64,000 bases of DNA from Neoarius graeffei (lineage: Eukaryota > Chordata > Actinopteri > Siluriformes > Ariidae), in NCBI RefSeq assembly GCF_027579695.1, contig NC_083572.1, forward strand, positions 17,832,421 to 17,896,420, given 5' to 3'. Below the pieces are notes generated by a model. It ran no database searches and was not told the DNA's origin. It saw only the letters and a list, made by a program, of their open reading frames with translations. A program made the translations under genes and the position numbers. Position 1 is the stretch's first letter, and each line of letters opens with the position of its first letter. This document shows, piece by piece, positions 35,701 to 46,100 of the stretch.

Positions 35701-38700
35701 GCAATTGACAAGTCAAGAATCCTGAGGGATCCTGTACAATCATTGTGGAAATGAGACAAAAGGGATATTTCCTTGCTTAGAGTAGGCTGTAAATAGTATA
35801 ATGCTTGTATTACTATTAGCAATATATTATATTAGCAGCCCTGTGATGACCTGGCGACTTGTCCAGGGTGGACCCCGCCTCTCGCCCGTAGTCAGCTGGG
35901 ATAGGCTCCAGCTTGCCTGCGACCCTGTAGAAGGATAAAGCGGCTAGAGATAATGAGATGAGATGAGATTATATTAGCAATATAAATGAATCCACGGTGT
36001 ATTATAGGGATTATGCGTGTGCCCGTGTGGTTTAATTATTCTTCAAAAAGGGCTCTTATTTAGTATTATGATGAAAGTAAGGATTTATCATAACTACCAG
36101 GATAAATTGTTTGGGCGCGAGTCTTGTTGGGGTCCGGAGTCACCGCGATCAGAGTCGGCCGAGTCGCTGTCCGATTCCGAGGCTGCAAAGTCAAACCAGT
36201 GAGCCACATTCACTGATTGCTTCACAACGGCCATAGGTTCATACATACACTATATTGCCAAAAGTATTTGCTCACCCATCCAAATTATCGGAATCAGGTG
36301 TTCCAATCACTTCCATGGCCACAGGTGTATAAAATCAAGCACCTAGGCATGCAGACTGTTTTTACAGTTTGGAGCTGGCCCCTTCCTCTTCCAACATGAC
36401 TGTGCACCAGTGCACAAAGCAAGGTCCATAAAGACATGGATGACAGAGTCTGGTGTGGATGAACTTGACTGGCCTGCACAGAGTCCTGACCTCAACCCGA
36501 TAGAACACCTTTGGGATGAATTAGAGCGGAGACTGAGAGCCAGGCCTTCTCATCCAACATCAGTGTGTGACCTCACAAATGCGCTTCTGGAAGAATGGTC
36601 AAAAATTCCCATAAACACACTCCTAAACCTTGTGGACAGCCTTCCCAGAAGAGTTGAAGCTGTTCTAGCTGCAAAGGGTGGACCGACGTCATATTGAACC
36701 CTATGGATTAGGAATGGGATGTCACTTAAACTCATATGTGAGTCAAGGCAGGTGAGCAAATACTTTTGGCAGTATAGTGTATATGGTTTCACCTCTCGAT
36801 ATTCAATTTGGAGAGTTCCTACTTCAAAATCGCTATCAGACGTTTTACACAACCTTTCATGACTAAAGTCTGTACACGTGTGCTCGGTTTGCAAGTAAAC
36901 ACAAAACTGCTCCCAGTCTGTTTGCCTTGAATGATGTCACGACGACTGCCCCCTGGCGGTAAAAGTGCGCGTAAGTGAGATGTAAACAAACCTTCGGAAC
37001 TTGCGCAAACCAGTATATTTTAACGGTTTTATTCAATTTTAGGGTGTAAATTAGACACCAGGAAGATTGAATTTGCTTTTTGGGTCGTTCTTCTAGAAAA
37101 TAAAGTTGATATTCTACGTTCCACCTCTGACCCTTGCCTATAACCTTTTAAATTGTTGTGGGTGCTTACATTTATATTTAGTAGGCAGACAAATATTCAC
37201 ATATCCAACATGATTCACAAGTAAAACAGGAATGCAATCCAAGTGTAGTTTAAAAAAAAAGAGCAACACTATTTTGATCAGAATGTCCAAATGATGATAA
37301 AATTTACTTGGTAATTGTTGGTGTTTTGGGGCGGCACGGTGGTGTAGTGGTTAGCGCTGTTGCCTCACAGCAAGAAGGTCCAGGTTCGAGCCCCGTGGCC
37401 GGCGATGGCCTTTCTGTGCGGAGTTTGCATGTTGTCTGCGTGGGTTTCCTCGGGGTGCTCCGGTTTCCCCCACAGTCCAAAGGCATGCAGGTTAGGTTAA
37501 CTGGTGACTCTAAATTGACCGTAGGTGTGAATGTGAGTGTGAATGGTTGTCTGTGTCTATGTGTCAGCCCTGTGATGACCTGGTGACTTGTCCAGGGTGT
37601 ACCCCGCCTTTCGCCCGTAGTCAGCTGGGATAGGCTCCAGCTTGCCTGCGACCCTGTAGAACAGGATAAAGCGGCTAGAGATAATGAGATGAGATGTTGG
37701 TGTTTCTTATTGGTCTTTCAGGCCCCAAAGATGTAGAGCAGTGCCTGTTTGTGGACTCTTTGGTGACGGTTTCAGACACTGGCAGAGAGCTAGGAGAGTT
37801 CTGTTGTAGTGTACAGAAAGCCAGCTATAATGATGAACCTTGTTATTTGGTACACGCCAACAGCCATGGAACAATCGACAACATCCCATGTGGCACTTCT
37901 GTTATGGGTGAGTCCAGCGCAGCACCATGGCCTCTTCTTTGAATATAGTTCCATAAGGTCTAAACAGCTGAGTTATTTTATAATTTCTGTGCAAATCTTT
38001 TTACTGTAATTAACTGTACATTTTCCTATCACAGCTTATATATCCAGGAGCCTTGACACACTAGAGGAGAATCATAATGAATATATGAAGGTATTCTCTG
38101 TCTGTCTCTCTGTCTAGGTTTTTCATTTAATTTCATTTGTTTATAAATTACAGCTGTGGTGGTTCACATCACAATCTAATAATCCCAGAGAATATTCAAG
38201 CATGTAGCTTATTCAGTCATTCATTGTTGTGTTGCCAATGCTCCAGCTGCAGGAACACACACTGGACAAAAAGGTACATATAATGAGGCAAGGCAGTCAT
38301 CTAGTGGTGAACAGTGTCATCACAGAGAAAGAGGTAAGAACAGTGGTTTCATTTTCTAATGCTACATCAATAATAAACTGTCAATATCCATGTTTGCATA
38401 AGCGCTGAGAAAGCCTTGAGAAAAGCCTTTCAGTAAGATTATAGTAGGTGCATGAATTTGTCTTTTTTCTATTATAATAAAAAAAATCCAGAGGATCAGT
38501 CCGTTACCTGTTTTTGTACATTTCTGCTTTCTTGTAGGAAGTAAAGAAGCAAGCATTCACATTCCCTCTGCATTCTCTACAAGGTTTCGTGTCTGAGGCC
38601 TCCAACCTCCTGATCCTGCGCATTTTGGCTCAACAGAAGAAAGTTCCAGAAAATTTGACATTTCTGTCTTTTGATGCCGACACCCAGATTGGCGTGTCAA

Positions 38701-41467
38701 CCTATGTATGTAATTACATTTTATTTATTTATTTTTGTTACTGACTGATTTTTATTTTTTTTAATTGAGGTTAGTTAAGTATTATAGTGCCTTAAGTACT
38801 ATAATACTTAATAACCCGTAACCCTTCTTGAATACATTGCATTAATGGCATTTAGCAGACGCTCTTATCCAGAGTGACGTACAACCTACCCAGCCATTCC
38901 TGCTGGTCCAAGGAATGGAACCGGCAACCTTTTGGTCCCAAAGCTGCTTCTCAAACCATTAGACCATGGCTTCCCTTGTAATGGGAAATATTCCTATGGA
39001 ATACTTTCACATTTTGCAGTGATTAAACCTAGAACTGAAATGCACTCTTTCATAGCATTGTGGAGTGTTCAGTCTGTGTTTGTCCTATGAACAGTTTCTC
39101 CTCAGGTTCTTGTACACAACATTTTCTTTGTACATTATTGTAAATCCACTTGTTTATCATGACGGACAAGTCTTCTTACACCAAGATATTTCCTAATCCA
39201 TTTTTAATGTATATGGCAAATAAAATCAGTTACCCATGAGGTTTAAATACTTAATAATACTTATTACAAGAATCTCACAACCATGATTCTTCCTAGAGGA
39301 GGTTGTCCAATAACAACAAAAACCATAATTGGGAAAGGAGGGCATTGTTTAGAGAAGTAACCAAGGATCACTCTGAAGGAGATGTAGAGATCCACAGCTC
39401 AAATGGGAGAGGCTGTACACTGGACAACCACAGATTGGACATTCCACAAGGCTGGGTTACATGGAAGAGTGGTGAACCATATGAATAGAATAGAATGCCT
39501 TTATTGTCACTATACACATGTACAATGAGATTAAAGCATCTCCAATAACAGTGCAAACAGCATGTAGAGTGAGAGAGAGAGAGGAAGGGGGAAAAAGGGG
39601 GGGGTGTGGAAGGGGGAAAAAGGGGGGGGGGGAGTGTGGAAGGGGGGTAAGGTGCACAGTCCTGAGGTGTATGTGTTGTGTTACACATATAAATTATTGC
39701 ACAGAGAGAGTCACATTATAAATTATTTCACAAGAGTCACATTATAAAATAAAATATTACACATTTATGAAGTATTGCAAGATAAGGTAGGTGCACAGTC
39801 CTGAGGTGCATGTGCTGTGTGTAAGGTGCACAGTCCTGAGGTGCATGTGCTGTATGTAAGGTGCACAGTCCTGAGGTGAGGTGAATGTGTTGTGTTTCGC
39901 ATTATGGTGTGAGGCATTTCACATTATAAAAGTATTGCACAGAGAGAGTCCCTTATAAAGTACTGCACATTATAAATTATTGCATGAGGAGAGTCACAGT
40001 AAAATAAATAGACTATAAAGTCAGAGCATGTCCAAGTTCAGGGCAGTTATGGCTTTTGGAAAGAAGCTGTTTTTGAATCTGTTTGTCTTTGTCCTGATGC
40101 ACCTGTAGCGCCTCCCTGAGGGCAACAGGTCGAACAGATCAAAGCCAGGGTGGGAGCTGTCCTTGATAATGTTCTTAGCTCTGCTAAGGCAGCAGGAGGT
40201 GTAAATGTCCATCAGGGAGGGGAGAGGGCAGCCAATGATCTTCTGTGCTGTCTTAACTACCCTCTGGAGCCTCTCCCTGTCTACAGCAGTGCAGCTGCCG
40301 TACCATACTGTAATACAGTACGTCAGCAGGCTCTCGATGGATGAGCGGTAGAAGGTCAGCAGCAGGTTGGAGTTTAGGTTGTACTTCCTGAGGACTCTCA
40401 GTAAGTGAAGCTGCTGCTGAGCCTTCTTAATGACTGCTGTGATGTTTACTGACCAGGAAATGTCGGCGAAGATGAGGACGCCGAGAAACCGGAAGGTGTG
40501 GACCCTCTCCACATACACGTTGAAAATCCCAGTTGGAGTAGCAATATGAAATCCCAGCTGGAGTAGCAAACACTGAAAAAGGTCATATAATTTGACCAAA
40601 AATTTAAATCACCCTGAGAACACCATCCCCATGGTGAAGCATTGTGGCAGTAACATCATTACCCTTGGTGTCTTGAGTGGTTCTCTGACTAATGCCCTCC
40701 TTACCTGTTCAGTGACTTTTGTTCAGAGTTTGGGATATTAAAAAAAAATCAAACCTTGATTGATACCTTTCCAGAATGTTTGTTTTCTTGGAATTGTTTT
40801 GATAGTACCTTGGTCTTCATGATGCTAGCTTTAACACAATATATATGTTGATTCTCATACTCTTATACTTTACTATGAATAAGAATTAAAAGCCTGTTTT
40901 ACCCTAATTCAGAGGGAGCTGGAGGTCAAGAAGCAGGTAGTCGGCAAAGAGGTGGTGGAGGTGTTTGGCATTGAAAGGACTGTCTCCTCGGCAGAAAAAA
41001 TCCCTGCAACATGGCACTGCTACTTCCTGTCAGATGGGTAGGACCTCTTTCTCTAATAAAGAATATAACTCTGGGTCTATTCAGTCACTACAGTCTGTTT
41101 ACTGTAACTAATCACAGTATAAAATATATTAATATATGAAGAGGTCATGAGACTTTTGTTATCTGCTTTTATGACTTTTTTTTTTCCCTCACTCTAGACA
41201 TTTAGCCAGCAGAGTGCAGGTGGGCTCATCAGTAACAATGAACCTCCGACAGCTTCCTCCTGTAGTCACTGAAGGTTTGTATATTGTTTCCTTTCTTTCC
41301 AATGATTATATCTGTCAACAACATGACACAAAAACGTGTTTTTGTTTTCAGATGAGAGAGCTCATAAGTCAGTCTATGAGAAGAAGCCCTTAGTCTGGGA
41401 AGAGGACATTGAGCTGTACTCGAGGTTTTTTGACAGAAAGGTAGCTATGCTTGTTTTATATTTATAT

Positions 41468-41535
<68 letters not shown>

Positions 41536-43088
41536 CTTGAAAGAAAATTAAGAGACCACTGCAAAATTATCAGTTTCTCTGGTTTTACTTTTTACAGGTA
41601 TGTTTGAGGAGCATGAACACTTTTTTTTTTTTTTTTTTTTAAATTCTAGAAACTACTGACATTTCCCCCAAATTCCAGATAAAAATATTATCACTTAAAG
41701 TGTTTAACTGCAGAAAATGACAGCTGGTCAGGGTGGCACGGTGGTGTAGTGGTTAGCACTGTTGCCTCACAGCAAGAAGGTCCGGATTCGAGCCCCGTGG
41801 CTGGCAAGGGCCTTTCTGTGCGGAGTTTGCATGTTCTCCCCGTGTCCGCGTGGGTTTCCTCCGGGTGCTCCGGTTTCCCCCACAGTCCAAAGACATGCAG
41901 GTTAGGTTAACTGGTGACTCTAAATTGACCGTAGGTGTGAATGTGAGTGTGAATGGTTGTCTGTGTCTATGTGTCAGCCCTGTGATGACCTGGCGACTTG
42001 TCCAGGGTGTACCCCGCCTTTCATCCGTAGTCAGCTGGGATAGGCTCCAGCTTGCCTGCGACCCTGTAGAAGGACAAAGCGGCTAGAGATGATGAGATGA
42101 GATATACAAATATAAAAAGAATAAGATATGGGGGGGGGGGGGGGCGATGGCAGGAGAGATGTTGAACATTATATTGCACATTGTCCGGTATTGCTTATTG
42201 TTAGGCTAGGCTACTGCTCCTTTCTGTCTTCTGTCCTCCTGTTACCCCTCCTCCCCCCCAGAGAGGAGTTGTACAGTCTGATGGCGTGAGGGACAAAGGA
42301 GTTTTTAAGTCTGTTCGTCCTGCACTTGGGAAGGAGCATTCTGTCCCTGAACAGGCTCCTCTGGTTGCTGATGACGGTGTGCAGAAGGTGACTGGCATCG
42401 TCCATGATGTTCAATAGTTTGTCCATAGACCTCTTCTCTGCCACCGTCACCAGAGAGTCCAGCTTCACGCCGACCACAGAGCCGGCCCGCCTGATCAGTT
42501 TGTCCAGCCTGGATGTGTCCTTTTTGGATGTGCTGCCCCCCCCAGCACACCACAGTGTAAAACAAGACACTGGCGATCACAGACTGATAGAGCATCCACA
42601 GGAGTTTCCTGCAGATGTTAAAGGACTGCAGTAGGGATGGCGAAAACTAAAAAAAAAATCTTGACCGACCACCGAGCCTCATTAGCCGGTTAAAGTCGGT
42701 TAACCTATGAGTTTAAACAGGGATGCAAACGGCGTGCCTTTGGCGGATGCCGCCTTTTTTCACGGCTGAATCGTGCAGATCTGATTTTTTTTTTTTGGGG
42801 GGGGGCGTTGGAGTGTCTGAATAATTTCATCAGAGTAAATTCTGTATTTAAAATTACTAAATAAGCAAATGCCGTTACAGTCCATGAAACACAGGAAGTA
42901 TAAGTATGAGAAAACAGTAAATCAGAAAGCTGCGCACGTTTTCGCGGAAGCTGCGCAAATGTGCGCAGCTTTCTGATTTACTGTTTTCCTTCTCATACTT
43001 CCTATGTTTCATGGACTGTAATGGCATTTGCTTATTTAGGTAATTTTAATACAGTATTTACTCTGATGAAATTATTCAGACACTCCAA

Positions 43089-43131
<43 letters not shown>

Positions 43132-46100
43132 TCAGATCTGCACGATTCAGCCGTGAAAAAGTCGGCATCTGCGCCTTTAGTTTGTGTGGAGAGATATGAT
43201 CTGCAATGACATGCATTGTTGGCTACAGACTGAAACATACTTTCAGAATGCACTGGCCAAGGCAGGACTAAACTCGATGTGCCTTCTAATAATAATTAAA
43301 AAAAAACACAGAATAGTAATTTGTAAGCTAAAAAGCCTGTGTCTACACTTTTCTTTCGCCGAGTGGCAGCTGTCTTCAACTGGGGCGGGAGGGTGGGGAC
43401 ATGACTGAATGGGTGTTTCTGATTTGTCAGCTGTCGTCCCTTTCACCGCATGGCATGCCCCAAGCGTTTACAACACCAGGAATTCCAGGTTCTCCGCTCC
43501 AAAATCGGCAGCTTCAAAACGATTGATTTTTTTTTTTTTTTTTAACTGACAACCCAAAAAAAAATTAACCGGTTGGCGTTGATTCGGTCAACCATCGGTC
43601 AAACGGTCATTGGTTAACATCCCTAGACCGCAGCCTCCTAAGGAAGTATAGCCTGCTCTGTCCCTTCCTGTATAAGTGATTGGTGTTGCAAGTCCAGTCC
43701 AGCTTGCTGTCCAGCTTGCTGACCAGCTTGCTGTCCAGCCACAGCCTGAGGTACTTGGAGGCTGTGGATTCCTACACCTCGACTCCCTCGATCAGAACTG
43801 GTCGTGACCTTGGTCTGGACCTCCCAAAGTCAATGACCAGCTCCTTGGTCTTCGAGGTGTTGAGCTGCAGATGGTTCCTGTTGCACCACACAGCAAAGTC
43901 CCTCACCAGGCTCCTATACTCCTCCTCTCTGTCATCAGTGATACACCCAACGATGGCTGTGTCATCTGCAAACTTCTGAATGTGACACAGCTCTGAGTTG
44001 TAGCAGAAGTCTTGCGGTGTACAGGGTGAAGAGAAGAGGGGGCCAGCACCGTGCCCTGGGGTGCTCCAGTACTGCTAATCACAGTGTCAGACGTGATGGT
44101 CCTTCAGCCTGACATACTGCAGCCTGTCAGTGAGGTAGCTGGAGATCCAGGTGACCAGGCAGGGGGTCCACTCGCATCCTGTTCAGTTTGTCCTGAAGCA
44201 ATAGGGGCTGGATGGTGTTGAAGGCACTTGAGAAGTCCAAGAAGAGGATCCTCACTGTGCCATTTCCCTTATCCAGATGTGAGTGGGCTCGGTGTAGCAG
44301 ATAGAGGATGGCGTCTTCCACACCGACACCTGCCCGGTACACAAACTGCAGACAGTCCTGGGCATGTTGTACCTGGGGTCTGCGGAGGGCTGAAGAAGAG
44401 CCGCTCCAACGTCTTCATCAGATGTGAAGTGAGTGCCACTGGTCGGAAGTCGTTCAGCTTGCTGGGCTGATTCTTTTTGGGAACTGGAACGATGCATGAT
44501 GCCTTCCAGAGGGTGGGCACTCTCCCCCAGCTGCAGGCTGAGGTTGAAGATGCATTGGAGTGGTTCACACTAGTTCAGCAGCACAGGTCTTCAGTAGTCG
44601 GGGACACACCTTATCCCGGGCCTGCTGCTTTCCTGGGTGAAGTCTTCCTCAGTTGACCTCTGACCTGGTCTGCAGTAATGCATAGAGGAGTCTGTGTTGA
44701 GGTGGGGGAGGAGGGGGCTGCTGTGATGACTGTGGGGGAGGTGTGTTGAGGGAAGAAGGAGAGGAGAGATGGCTGCAGTGAGGGAGAGGGTGGCTTGGTT
44801 GAACTGATTGAAAAGTCATTCAACTCATTCGCCCTCTCCACTGTCCCCTCAATGACTCTGGTCTTTGTATTGTGGCCTGGTGATGGTTTTCACACCTTCC
44901 CAGACCTCCCTCATGCTGTTCTCCTTCAGCTTCTGCTCCACCTTTCTCCTGTAGCTGTCCTTAGCTTCCCTCACACAGCGTTTTACCTCCTGCTGTGCTG
45001 CTTTCAATGCCTCCCTATCCCTGCTCCTGAAGGCGGGCCTTCTTCCTGTTGAGGACAGCTTTGACTTCCTGTGTTTACCCATGGCTTGTTGTTAGGGTAA
45101 CACTGTACAGTCTTTAGCGGGGGAGACCACGTCTGCATAGAAGTTAAGGTAATCCGTTAGACAGTGTATCAGCCCCTCTGTGTCCTCACAGTGTGGGCTA
45201 AGCAGCACATCCCAGTCCGTGATGTCATAACAGTCCCTGAGGGCATCTTCCATTTCAGGGGACCCACCTCCTGATGGAACTAGTTGTTGCAGGCTGCCTT
45301 TGAACCAAGGGGGATGTACTTTCGGCTGTAGAAGAACCAGGTTGTGGTCAGACTTCCCTAGTGGGGGGAGGGGTGTGACTCTGTATTCAACTTTTTTAAA
45401 CAATTTTAAACAACACAATACTAATGTTTTGAACTTGGGATGAGTTCAGAAATTAGTATTTGGTGAATAACCCTGACATTTAAATCACAGCTTTCACACA
45501 TCTTGGCATGCTCTCCAACAGTCTTTCATGTTGCTTCTGAGTGACTTTATGCCACTCCTGGCGCAAAAACTCAATCAGCTCAGATTTGGTTTGATAGCCT
45601 GTAACCATCCATTTTCCTCTTGATCATGTTCCAGAGGTTTTCAATGGGGTTCAGGTCTGGAGATTGGGTTGGCTGTGACAGGCTCTAGATCTTGTGGTCC
45701 TCCATCCACACCTTGATTGACCTGGCTGTGTGGCATGGAGCATTGTCCTGCTAGAAAACCCAATCCTCAGAGTTCGGGAGCATTGTCAGAGAAGAAGGAA
45801 GCAGGTTTTCTTCCAGGGGAACCTTGTACAATGGCTTGATTCATGTGTCCTTCACAAACAAAAATCTGCTCCATTCCAACCTTACTGAAGCACCCCAGAT
45901 CATCACCAATCTTCCACCAAATTTCACAATGTGTACGAGACACTGTGCTTGTAGGCCTCTCCAGGTCTCCGTCTAACCATTATGGTCCTTTTCCACTACC
46001 CTTTTTCAGCTCGCTTCAGCTCACTTAAGCCCGACACAGCTCGCGTTTCGACTACCTTAGAGCAGCATGACTCAGCTCGCTTCAGCCTTGCTTAGCACCC

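Larger units (their letters stand above)
35060..37140. mobile_element. Candidate two-gene DNA transposon
   Basis: Two broken genes converge here: a THAP-type frame (+, from 35341) and a P2X7-like frame (-, from 36894). Their upstream flanks are inverted copies of each other: CGTGACGTCATTCAAGACAA on the left and CGTGACATCATTCAAGGCAA on the right read backwards. Weaker inverted similarity extends outward through TTAAAATATA to an ATAGGCAA terminus on both sides. The exact ends and the target duplication are not certain. A 5'-truncated SINE and a Tc1 deletion copy inserted later. Confidence 0.5.
42110..45410 (-). mobile_element. L2/Rex-type LINE, 5'-truncated
   Basis: Read on the minus strand from 45410: endonuclease end (GKSDHNLVLLQP), then the reverse transcriptase with KASCIVPVPKKNQPSKLNDF, the FLDFSSAFNTIQP segment and ELVIDFGRSRP-type sequence, and the C-terminal MLYQSVIASVLFYTVVCWGG and LFRDRMLLPKCRTNRLKNS. 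Many frameshifts break it. A hAT-like element (42632-43625) interrupts the C-terminal part. A poly-G run lies near the 3' end at 42129. Confidence 0.85.

Noticed and set aside
44127-45082. Several separate minus-strand frames that could be read as small genes
   Set aside because: In order they follow one LINE ORF2 (linker, then reverse transcriptase), broken by frameshifts.
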